From: Sabethes cyaneus
Lineage: Eukaryota > Arthropoda > Insecta > Diptera > Culicidae
Reading direction: 5' to 3'
Length of the DNA stretch: 64,000 bases
NCBI RefSeq assembly: GCF_943734655.1
Contig: NC_071355.1
Location: forward strand, 197,221,939-197,285,938
Part shown: in pieces, positions 1 through 10,500 of the stretch
Layout of the letters: each line of letters opens with the position of its first letter
How positions within the stretch are numbered: the first letter of the stretch is position 1
The notes under the pieces: generated by a model
Database searches by the model: none
Told to the model about the DNA's origin: nothing
The model's input: only the letters and a program-made list of their open reading frames with translations
Program-made: the position numbers and the translations under genes

Positions 1-1240
1 GGCTCCCAAACAAATGAAACACAAATTTCTGCATAACTCGAGAACTAATCAAGCAAATAGAACCAAATTTGGCATGTGGGTGTTTTCGGTGACTAGAATT
101 TATTCTAGGGTAATTTGAGACCCCTCCCCTCTTTATAAGGGGAATTATAACTCCTCTCCCCTTTAAGAGGGGGGGCTTCCATACAAATTTCCTCATAACT
201 CGAGAACTAATCAAGCAAATGGAACCAAATTTGGCATGTGAAGGTTTTCGAGGGCAAGAAAATTTTCTATGGTGAATTAGGACCCCTCCCCACTTTAAGA
301 GGAGGGGCTCCTGTACAAATGAAATACAAATTTCCTCATAACTCGAGAACTAATCAAGCGAGTTGAACCAAATTTGGCATGTGTGTGGTTTTGGAGACAA
401 ATTTTTTTCAATGATGAATTGGGACCCATCCCCACTTTACGAGGGGGGGTCCTATACAAACGAAATACAAATTTCCTCATAACTCGAGAACTAATCAAGC
501 AAATGGAACCAAATGTGGCGTGTAGGTGTTTTTGGAGGCAAGAATTTTTTCTGTGATGAATTAGGACCTCTTCGCACATTAGGAGGGGGGGCTCCTATAG
601 AAATGAAATACAAATTTCCCCATAACTCGAGAACTAATCAAGCAAATAGAACCAAATTTGGCATGTGGAGGTTTTTGGAGGCAAAAATATTTTCTATGGT
701 GAATTAGGATCCCTCCACACTTCAAGAGGGGGGGCTTCTACACAAATGAAATACAAATTTCCTCATGATTCGAGAACTAATCAAGCAAATGGAACCATAT
801 TTAGCATGTGGGTGTTTTTGGAGACAACCATTTTTTCCATGATGAATTAGGACTTCTTACCTTTTTAGGAGGGGGGGGGGCTCCCATACAAACGAAATGC
901 AAATTTCCTCATAACTTTGGAACTAATCAAGCAAATGGAACCAAATTTGGCATGTGGAAGTTTTAGATGGCAGAATTTTTTTCTGTGGTGTATTACGACC
1001 CCTTCCCCTTTTAAGAGGGTGGGCTCCCATACAAATGAAATACAAATTTCCTTATAATTTGAGTACTAATCAAGCAAATGGAACCAAATTTAGCATGTAG
1101 GAGATTTTTGAGTCTTGAATTTATTTTATGATAGAGACCTCTCACCCCTGTGGTAGGGGGATATGGACTCTCATACAAATAAAACAGAAATTTTGCGAAA
1201 CTAATCCAACTCGAGAAATTCGAGACTCTTCCATAAAACA
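1..1240. repeat. Minisatellite, about 8 units of 141-160 bp
   Basis: A recurring core (ACTCGAGAACTAATCAAGC, with substitutions) appears near 35, 195, 340, 481, 623, 765, 912 and 1054, giving a period of about 145 bp. Each unit also holds a C-rich then G-rich pair (CCCCTCCCC ... GAGGGGGGGCTCC) that could form a small hairpin, and the phrase ACCAAATTTGGCATGTG. The array is already in progress at base 1, so its left end is outside the window. The short reading frames across it are by-products of the repeat and are not called as genes. Confidence 0.9.
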
Positions 1241-1261
1241 TTAATTAATAACAAGACCACA

Positions 1262-1458
1262 AAAACTATCTATAGTAACACTAGATCATTCAGGACGAGC
1301 CGGTCGCGAGTGTTGCCGGTGACCCGCCGTCGGAAGCGCCGCCCACTGGCGGGCTTGCAAAACTCCAGATTGTGACAAAGATCATCCGAGACTCATGGGT
1401 TATGTACAACACAGGTTAATTTGTGGCAATACGAAGTTTGTCGGGTCAGCTAGTATAT
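1262..1458 (+). repeat. Dispersed repeat, 3' end, first copy
   Basis: The stretch ending TTTGTCGGGTCAGCTAGTA is matched in inverse orientation at 16405-16505, including GATTGTGACAAAGATCATCC and AATTTGTGGCAATACGAAG. Both copies stop close to the CTAGTA end, so this is a shared element terminus. The class is not resolved: a Helitron-like CTAG end or a non-LTR 3' end are both possible. The upstream GC-rich part (1290-1360) has no match in this window. Confidence 0.6.
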
Positions 1459-1790
1459 ATATAAACGTAAGGGTGAGTATGTTTGTTATGTTTCACCATA
1501 ACTCCAGAACGCGTTGACCGTTCTCCACCAAACTTGGCACACATGTTCCTTGACATAAGAGGCCAGCACTGGGTGGTTAACAAGAAAGAGGGGAGAGTCA
1601 TCAACAGGGGGGATACCATAACTCCGAAACGCTTCCAAAACTGAACTGAAGGAGTTCACAAAAGGGAGGAGTTCATAGCAAAGCGGGAGGCCCTAACTCT
1701 GAAACGCTTGTATGGTTCTTCATCAAACTTGTCACACAAGTTACTTGATATAAGGGGCTTAGCACTGGGAGGTTGACAACAGGGGGTGAG
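1459..1790 (+). repeat. Second, degenerate minisatellite (about 3 units of ~100 bp)
   Basis: The phrase CATAACTCC(A/G)AA(A)CGC recurs near 1497 and 1617, with a variant near 1692, followed by CACCAAACTTGGCACACATG-like and CAGCACTGGG-like stretches in the first and last units. The middle unit is shortened. The layout resembles the array at 1-1240. Confidence 0.6.
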
Positions 1791-1850
1791 AGAACTTTTT
1801 GGTATAGTAGATAATTCTTTCAAAATTCTGAGTTTTTCTGTCCTTTAATG

Positions 1851-1972
1851 CAGGGTTTCCCAAATGGGGGTTCGCGAACCCCCGGGGGTACGCCTAAAAT
1901 TTAGTTCGCTCCAGAATAGTATAGGGAATTCCGCCTGGGGGTTCGCGAACCAAAATAGGTTGGGAACTGCTG
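1851..1972. mobile_element. hAT-type MITE, 122 bp
   Basis: The element starts CAGGGTTTCCCAA and ends TTGGGAACTGCTG, which are imperfect inverted repeats of the hAT kind (CAG.GTTCCCAA). It is bounded by a perfect 8-bp direct repeat, CTTTAATG, at 1843-1850 and 1973-1980, the size expected of hAT insertion. An internal GGGGGTTCGCGAACC palindrome occurs twice. There is no coding capacity. Confidence 0.85.
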
Positions 1973-2134
1973 CTTTAATGAATGCAACACCTTTTATAGG
2001 TTTATGTCATTCAGAAGTGGAGATCGCCGTAGCGTCAGAAACTACCGTGGTATTACTAGAGTGTCTATTACCTCTAAATTATTTAAAATAATCGTGAACA
2101 CTAGATTAATTCGTAGTACTAGAACCTATGCAAG

Positions 2135-2745
2135 GTGCAAGTAGATGTCAAATATACGGATTTTAAAGTTGCCTTTGATAGCATCAATCATCGCATACTG
2201 CTTGACATAATATCACGATTGGGTGTTTCGCATCAGTTTGTCACATGGTTACGCTCGTATTTGTGAGACAGGGCCTTGTGAAACTGTGAAGTGAAACTGC
2301 ACTCGAAGGTATCGTCTCTATTTAAGAATAAATCTTATGTACCGCAAGGTGGTAACTTAGGACCACTTTTATTCATTTTATTCTTCGGCGATGCTACCTC
2401 TGCCCTCGTAAGAGGCTGCAGATTGGTATATGATGATGATTTTAAAACCTACTGGACAGTTTGTTGCATGGAGGATTATCATCGCCTTCAACATCTTTTG
2501 GATACACTGGTCCAAAATGAATAACTAACTTGACTATCAGCGTCTTTAAATGCGAGGTTCAGACGTTCCATCGAATCAAATCGCCCATAGTTTTGGCTAC
2601 AAAATTAATGAACAGGTACTGAAAAAGGTTGAGCATATGAATGATCGGGGTACAATTCTCGATCCGAACTGTTTCAATTGGCTTCAAGCTACGGTAATGA
2701 TCAAACAACCCAGTCGTCGTGTGATCAACTTCAAAACTAGGTAGC
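2135..2745 (+). pseudogene. Non-LTR reverse-transcriptase relic (CR1-like family A)
   Basis: Three broken frames carry reverse-transcriptase motifs. A first stretch contains DFKVAFDSINHR and ends in a stop near 2263. Next comes YVPQGGNLGPLLFILFF followed by RLVYDDDFKTYW, where the catalytic YADD box reads YDDD. A last stretch holds INEQVLKKVEHMNDRG. The same order of motifs is seen in the copies at 33.7-35.8 kb and 37.5-40.2 kb. Frameshifts, stops and the altered catalytic box show a dead, 5'- and 3'-truncated copy. Assignment to the CR1/Jockey group is from general motif resemblance only. Confidence 0.75.
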
Positions 2746-5653
2746 GGTTGTTAAAGCTCCGGAATTTAAAAAAGCGTAGCACCGAGGCTCTGCTCTGCTT
2801 GCTTGCTTTTTAAACTGTCGAATGCTAAATATTGGGAAAAGTTATGATTTTCAAGTGAAAACTATGCTACTTTTATTTGTAACTTTAATCCCTCGATTAG
2901 AAATGTGAATGAATCAGAATTTGACCTTAATGAAACATCGCAGAATGTACAGAACTATGACTTATTTATGTTGTTCACGCACTATCCGTCCAAAACCATT
3001 CACAAATGAACCTCCAAACATACTGCAGAAATCGAAAGTTCAACCACCTGACCTGAAACTGCACCATGTGACGACGTTCACCCGAAGGGACAACCAAAGT
3101 CACAGAGTTGTCGCACCACCTACATCTTCTCCGGTTGAATGCACTTGCATTTTCAATTTACACATTCTCTTTCTGAGAGGTAGCAGCAGCAGCAGCAGCA
3201 GCAGCAGCACTGAAAACTAATCAGGTTTTTCCTTCTCTTTGCTGACACTTAAGCTTCGACATCCAGATCGCCTATGCACCGGTGTCGAGCATGTTTGGAG
3301 TTTGGTGTCTACCTTCGTTCTCCCGCTTCCCCCCAGCAATTTCCTATCCTTGCCGATCGCAACCGACCCGCGACATGCTGAACTGGCCGATCAACTATCG
3401 AGACTTGTGATCCCATGACTCAACCATGCTAACGGCGTGATCCGATCCATAGAAGGTAGGGTACTCTTATGGAATGGCGTATGGCATGGCAGCCGGCGTT
3501 GCCGCCAGATCGATTGTCAACATTTCGCACAGTGGCATAGATTTCGGAGGGCAGCGCCGCAACAGCAGCGGTAGTTTGTGCAAGTGTACACCAGCAATGT
3601 ACAGACGCATAATATCCAAGGGGCATTGACATACATCGAGCTGGAAGACATGCGGCAAACCTCGTTCCGCTCTCTAAGGTCCCTAAAGCCGCTCCGCTTA
3701 CTGCAGTAGAATGAAGTTGATCATGTCGATTATGTTGGAATGCTCTGTTTGGGTCTTTGTCGTTTCAATGTTAGGCACATAAAACGTTTCTGTATTATGG
3801 ACCCGTATATTGTTTTGTTGCTTAATCGTTATATGTTTGCAAATAGTTGAAACTATGTTGTAAGTTTCATAAAAGATTTTTTTTCCATGTTCTATAAATG
3901 GGGCACAGGCCCAATGGCGTTCAGCTTATAAAAAATAACAAGTCAAAGGATACTTACAGTTTTGAACAAAGAATAATTCTATGTGGCAAACAGAGAGCAA
4001 AATTGTATAACCAGAACAACAATTGATTTTTTCATTCCAATGGATTCTTTGTTTTTTGTGTCGTTAAATAAAAAAGACAAAACAATTCTACACTGCAGAA
4101 AAAAGAATCTTAACTATTAGGTCGAGAAATGGTTTCGAAATAAATTTTCCAATTTGTCGCATCCACAGAATGTTTTAAATGACCTTAGAAACCGTTTTAA
4201 AGGTGCTTTCTCTAATTGGGATCACGTATTCAAGAACCTATAGAAGAAACATTGATGAAACAGATCGTAAAAAAAAGTTAGTCCCATGCTTAATGGAATA
4301 GATCGCTTTCCGATATCTACTTTTATATAGTTGCTTGCGCGTAGGGTGTTACCTAGCTTTGCCAGTCGGTCGTTAATTGGTATGCAAACGGTTCGCCTTT
4401 TCTCCGCTGAAATCCACGCGTCCTAGCGGAACGGTTTTTGGACATTTTATGGCTTTTCTCGAATGACCCGTGGACGATTATTCATACGATGACGGCCGCG
4501 CGACACGCCGACCTGGGGGGCTTCTTCACTTCAATAGAGTGATTATTAAATTAAATTAGAGAATAGGGAAGCCGAATATTTCCCCGTCGCTTAGCGCCGA
4601 TTAAACTTATTATAGTTGTTCGCTATAGGGGTCTCTTCTGGTCAGGTTCGCTCAGGATACACAGTTTTAATGAGCATATTTGATATCGAACGGTCAGGGC
4701 ATATACACTGGGAGGTCGAATGTGAGAAACATAATCATTTGATTGAAGGTTCTTTTTGGTTGGTTAACGGTTCTGGGTGGTGTAAGATTTTTTTTAGATA
4801 TTTATTACAATCTATTGATTTGAAATTTTACGAGCTGTGCACATTATAGAATGTTAATTGAATTATTAATTATCTTCTGAATTGTTTATGGTTCCACAAT
4901 TAATGACTACGTCTTTCCTGAAAGCTGAACATGTCTGAAAAAATCTTTGGAGCTACTTCTGCCATAGCCAATTATCGTGAATTAATTAACGAATGGAAGA
5001 AAGCTATTTTAGTTATTGGTAAGCAAATATACCCGCTCAACAACAAACTTCTGCTACACCATCAATCTCAAAAATATTCACTGGCAAAGCTTCTATCCGA
5101 GGTACAGATTCCAGGGTATTAACTCCAGAGACTGTCACAGGAAACAGCTCGTTCCATTAGCGTTCCTGCTTTTTAGCATACAGTAGATACAGTACATTTT
5201 AGTATCAGTGATGCGCTTTATACCTTTCACCAAACGAGCTGACAGATAATGACTCAGGTTGACTTTTGTCCGAGCGATGCTATGCCAGTATTCAAATTAG
5301 GCATTCGGCGTGCCACCGGGATGCGCCCGCCTGTATGTTATAGATAGAAGCTTGCAAACTCACTGCTGCAGTCGAATCATTTTTGCCAGCCAGCAACCAC
5401 CAGCCTGTCCTGCGTGAGGATACCATCGTCAATTTGATTCATTTTGATTTTGATCATTGGCTCGTTCTCCGTCTCTAATATACCGATATCCGACACGCTA
5501 TAGAATAACCTGTGTGACCACGAAAACTACGTTTATTACCAAAACGTAGGTGGGATGCAAGCAAGCATCTGCGAACTATCTGCTAGCGTAAACATAACGT
5601 CTGTGACACCTAACTTTTCATAATATTGCGAGTTTTGATTTTGTTACAAAACA
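2746..5653. other. Unassigned intergenic or intronic DNA
   Basis: No coding region, RNA gene or element could be supported. A perfect (AGC)9 microsatellite lies at 3182-3208. A 63-codon frame at 4931-5122 starts with MSEKIFGATSAIANYRELIN; it matches nothing I recognise and has a GTAAGC donor-like site inside it, so it is left uncalled. The part at 3240-3700 is GC-richer than its surroundings. Confidence 0.5.
3182..3208 (+). repeat. (AGC)9 microsatellite
   Basis: Nine perfect AGC triplets. They fall at the end of a 103-codon frame that otherwise looks like chance, so a polyserine tract is not claimed. Confidence 0.9.
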
Positions 5654-5980
5654 TGTATTCCCAGCAGAGGAGCGTTTGGTGCGAAAAATGTTAGACTGCA
5701 TACTGGGCAAGTTTCGATCTGCGGCTAAAAATATTGGGCTTAGCGTGGAACCGGGACTCCAACCCGGAATTTCTCGATCTCGAGTACTAATCGAGAAATT
5801 CCGGGTTGGAGTCCCGGTGCCACGCTAAGCCCAATATTTTTAGCCGCAGATCGAAACTTGCCCAGTATGCAGTCTAACATTTTTCGCACCAAACGCTCCT
5901 CTGCTTTAATCAAAAAAGAGTTTTACGTTTGACCGCGATAAAGTCAGTACCAGTAAAAACAAAAAAAAAATGTATTCCCA
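5654..5980 (+). mobile_element. Palindromic retroposon with poly-A tail and 11-bp TSD
   Basis: An insert of about 305 bp (5665-5969) lies between two copies of TGTATTCCCAG (5654-5664 and 5971-5981) and ends in a run of ten A. These are the marks of LINE-type retroposition. The insert is mostly a hairpin: arms 5663-5778 and 5790-5905, 116 bp each with one mismatch, around an 11-nt loop. The right arm holds CCGGGTTGGAGTCCCGG (5801-5817), a 5-bp stem with a 7-nt loop of T-arm geometry, suggesting a tRNA-related parent RNA. That parentage is inference. There is no open reading frame. Confidence 0.75.
5663..5905. repeat. 116-bp inverted repeat, 11-nt loop
   Basis: The left arm begins AGCAGAGGAGCG and the right arm ends CGCTCCTCTGCT. 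The only arm mismatch is A against the partner of C in the GTGG(A/C)ACCGGG stretch. A transcript in either direction would fold into a long, almost perfectly paired hairpin. Confidence 0.95.
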
Positions 5981-5981
5981 G

Positions 5982-6889
5982 TTTAATAGCTAAAATTATA
6001 TACGAAGAATTTTATTGTTATAGGAAGTGGTTCCAAAAAACGCGCAAACGTCAAACTGAGTAGTGCATGCTTCCTAATAAACACTGGAGGAAAATGTTAT
6101 ATTGTAATGCGTTTGGATATAGTATTTTGGTATTTGGAAAGATAGGCGATTCCGGGCAACAACTCCGGAATCCATCTTGCCGATCAAATGCTATGCCAAT
6201 ACTTAATTGGTTTTTGCAGCTTGATCGGCTTCTCTTAACGTCGGGAAATGAATCACACAATTATAGCTCAAAAGTATGAAGTGGTTGGGAGTGAGTACCT
6301 CTTAATCCCTAGCTTGAACTGAGACGAACGCCAACGGTGAATTCACGATGGACTCTACGTGAATCATCAACAGCGTTTCGTCGTCCGAATTCTATTACCT
6401 GGGCAGACTGTTGTGTGCCGTTTTGACACTCCGTACTTGTCGCCCCCAACTCCCTCCGAAGTGTGGAGCTGAAGGTAGCTTAAACACCCACTTAGTATGT
6501 GAATGTTTTGGCGAGATTCTTGTACATGACATCTATTTCTGCTTCTAATTTCCGGTTAGCACCCTGGAAATTCGTGCCATTTTCGATGAAAATTTTTATA
6601 GCGAAATTTTTTAAAATTAGTAAGCATCCGTAGTCGGACCAGCAATTACAAATACAAGTTATAATGTCATATAGGTCGAAATTAGACACAATTAAAAATA
6701 ACGATTGCTGTAGTCTTGCAACCATGCCATCGTAACCCAAGTAGCACATTTTTGTCACTTCTGGTTGCTGCAACCTATTTATGACTGAAATTAGTTATTA
6801 ATCGGTTACCACAACTAGTTTGTAACAACTGTGCTAGTAGGGAAGTTGTTCACACATACAATGTCCTCGATGGTTAAATTCTGAACAAT
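5982..6889. other. Unassigned DNA left of the BEL insertion
   Basis: AT-rich sequence with no supported gene or repeat. Short overlapping frames at 6051-6279 on both strands look like chance. The right end, CTGAACAATGAGAG, is the pre-insertion target of the BEL element. Confidence 0.5.
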
Positions 6890-6894
6890 GAGAG

Positions 6895-7545
6895 TGTCAC
6901 GTGTTATACTCGATGAGCGCACCTCCCATCCAATTTACCACTCACACTAGTGATAAGTCATATCAGCGTACCTCAAACCATAAAACAATCATCCAGGCAT
7001 CTGTCAAATCCACATAGTAGATGAAAAGTGATACTGAATAGGCGCCAAACACGTTAATTCTTCTTCTATCATAAAACCAGATTTTGCGTTAATAAGTTTA
7101 ATACGAGAGGTCAAGTTCAACTAAGTTGCCCCATATTAAGTTATAAGCTTAACAGTTGTACCATCAAACATAACCCAGAAGCCAGCCTAAGGCTATCTAC
7201 TGTTGTACCCATTGTATGACCGTTAGTTAATCGAAACTGTTTAATACCACCGAGGTCATCGACCCAGTCTTAACAGACTTACCGATAGCAACCGTTGAGG
7301 TACTGTACGCAGTCTAGTATCCCGTAATTTAGCATATTGCGTACGGGATTTACGAAACGGAAACTAAACGTGAGTTTGAACAACCTTAAACCAACTAACT
7401 TAGTAATAAGATCCCAAAATTATGCATTGTACTAATTTAATTTCGATCACACACAGGAATATTATAATCCTGCTTCATACCATTGCACATGTGAGCGATT
7501 ATAATAACGGAAAGAAATTCCCTTCGGTTGCGACATTAAGCAACA
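6895..7545 (+). repeat. 5' LTR of the BEL element (651 bp)
   Basis: Direct repeat of 13516-14166, TG at the start and CA at the end. It should hold the RNA polymerase II promoter and the R region, but no clear TATA box or AATAAA signal stands out. A short stem (TCCCGTA ... TACGGGA) lies at 7320-7348. Confidence 0.95.
7320..7348 (+). promoter_or_regulatory. Stem-loop inside the LTR
   Basis: TCCCGTA at 7320-7326 pairs with TACGGGA at 7342-7348 around a 15-nt loop. It is repeated in the 3' LTR. A role in the transcript is possible but only inferred from its structure. Confidence 0.4.
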
Positions 7546-7599
7546 GCTTATAATATTCGTTTATACGAGATATTCTTCGATTAAGCAAATAAATCAGTC

Positions 7600-10500
7600 A
7601 TGTCAGGTCGAGGTCGGTCAAGTAAAACGCGCGACGCGAAAGCTAGTGATATCGTTGGTGTAGGTGAGCGAGATGAATCAAATCCCGGACAATCATGCCA
7701 AATGTGCCGCGGCGACGATAACGACGAAATGGTAATGTGTGATATATGTTTAAAATGGCATCATTTCAAGTGCGCAGGAGTCACACAAGAAATCGAAAAC
7801 CAGCCCTGGAGCTGCTTCAAATGCGAAAACGCGATGAAACGCTCAGGAACACGTTCGAATGCAAGTGATTCTCTGTTAATAGTTGGAGGTGCCACGAAAA
7901 AGCAACCACGAGCAGTTCATTTGTCAAAAGACTTGCCAGCCGTAAAGCAGCCAGCTCCGGTCATGTCAGTAAATACGAAGGAAAAGGAGAATAAACTTTC
8001 GAAAGCCACCTCGTCCAAATATATACCAACGAATACTATAGTATCAATTGCTGAAAGCTTGGTCTCGGAGAAAGCCCCATCAGTCAGATCGCATGCAACG
8101 AATCGATCATCGCAGGCGATCGCCAAGTTAAAACTTATGAAGTTGGAGGAAGAACAAAAGCTACAAGCAAAGATTCTTGAGCAAGAGAAGACCTATATGG
8201 AAAAAAGATATAAGCTGCTAGAAGAGATGATCGTTGAATCGAGTTCGGCTGCAAGCAGCACAAGTAAAGTGGAAAAGTGGATCGAAAGCCATGTCAACCA
8301 CAACGATGAGCCACTTACGTTAAAACCCACGATGCATTCGAGTGAAAAACCAGAATTGGCATACGAAAGGGAGGCAGTATCAGAACGAGACGACCTGAGC
8401 CACTCTTGCGGTACTAGTGCAATTCCACCGAAGGAAAACGTTTGTGGATCTCACGGGCCGACGGCTAGTCAGCGTCGTATTACATCAAATAGCATGAATC
8501 CGTATCATCAAAGCGATCAGCTGACTAGGAGACAACTAGCAGCCCGCAGTGCAATATCTAAAGATCTGCCCCAATTTTCCGGACACCCTAAAGAATGGCC
8601 CCTTTTCATATCGGCATTCAATAGCACTACGGGTATGTGCGGCTATACAAATGACGAAAACCTATTCCGGCTGCAGAAGTGCTTGAAAGGGTCAGCGTTT
8701 ACAACAGTGCAAAGCCTACTTACGCACCCTTCCAACGTGCCTAGAATTCTGACAACACTACAAATGAGGTTTGGACAACCTGAAGCGATCATCCTGTCTC
8801 TCATCGACGAGATATCCACATTGCCAATTATTAAGGAAAATCAGCTGCATTTGTTGGTGGAGTATGCAATTAGCGTACAAAACTTCTGCGCGACGGTTGA
8901 CGCATGCGGTATGGAGGACTACATGTATAATGTCGAACTTTTGCGCAGACTTGTTGATAAACTGCCGGCTTCAATAAAGCTTGACTGGGGACGATATCGA
9001 CTCTCGCTTCCAAGGGTTAACCTAGCTACTTTTAGCAACTGGATATACCCTTTAGCTGAGGCAGCAAATGCTGTTAGCTTCTCGAGTAGTAATTCGTTCA
9101 AGGCAGATGGTAACGAGAATCATGGCGAAAGGAAAAGAGGGAACACATTTATAAATTCCCACTCCGAAACGTTGTCACAGGAATGCCACACGACAAGCTC
9201 TAGCAGTGCCAATAAATCGAGTGACGTCTGCCTTGTCTGCAAAGGGGCTTGTAAAGCGATCGATCAATGCAGCCGTTTTTTGGAATTTACGCGAGATTCC
9301 CGGTGGTCCGTAGTTAAAGAATATAACTTATGTCGTCGTTGTCTCCGGCGTCATCATGGAGGATGCCAAACTAAGCCATGTGGGACAAACGGTTGTACAT
9401 ATAGGCACCATCCACTGTTGCATAACGATCAGAAGAGTTCGCCACCGATAACGCCGCCCCCATCGGATATGGCAACTAATATACTGCCGCACAGAGGTAG
9501 AGAAGTGGAAAATAATAGCGGGGGCTCAGCTCTTCACGGCTGCCTTACACACCAAAATAAAAGCAGTGACACACTGTTCCGATACCTCCCAGTCACACTC
9601 CAGGGCAAAAATCATTCGATTAGAACCTACGCATTTCTAGATGATGGCTCCGCTTTGACACTGCTCGATGATGAACTTGCAAAGCAACTTGAGCTCGACG
9701 GAGCAACTAAGCCGCTGTGTCTGCACTGGACTGGGGGAACCCAGCGACGAGAAGCTGAGTCACGAACTGTCGATCTCAAAATTTCTGGTATGCACAATGG
9801 ATCGAAGAGCTTCACCATCAAAGGAGCTCGCACCGTTCAAGATCTCATGCTCCCTCACCAAACTATGAGTATCGGGGAACTCTCCCAAACATATCCTCAT
9901 CTACATGGTCTTCCTATCGCCTCCTACGAGAATATACAACCGCGGATCCTGATTGGTTTAAAAGATCAGCATCTGAGTATGGTGCTTAAGTGTCGTGAAG
10001 GAAAACCAAACGAGCCTCTAGCAGTAAAGACTCGCTTAGGATGGACAATCTGTGGAGACAAAAGTCAAGATGACGCCTCGAGCCCGGTGCACTCTGTTCT
10101 GCATATCTGCCCATGTGAGGTTCACACGGACGAATGCCTACATAACGCCATGAAGGAGTACTTCGCGTTAGACAGCATTGGAATAATGCGCCAACCGGAT
10201 CCTTTATTGTCTGCTGAGGACCAACGAGCGCAACTGCTGCTTCGATCATTAACTAGACGGATTGATAATCGTTATGAAACTGGCTTGTTATGGCGTCACG
10301 ATAACGTGCGCCTGCCAAATAGTCAGACCATGGCACTTCGACGGTACCACTGCTTAGAAAAGCGTATGCAAAAAGATCGTGACCTTGCTGAATGCCTACA
10401 GCAGAAGATGAAAGACTATCTAAGCAAAGGCTATATCAGGAAAATGACGGAAACGGAGCTAAAACAACGTCACGACCGTATTTGGTATCTTCCGATATTT

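Noticed and set aside
1..1240. CRISPR-like array of repeats and spacers
   Set aside because: Units of about 145 bp are similar along their whole length, with no unique spacers, and the window is eukaryotic.
5751..5817. A tRNA gene within the palindrome
   Set aside because: Only a T-arm-like stem-loop is seen; no acceptor, D or anticodon arm can be folded around it.
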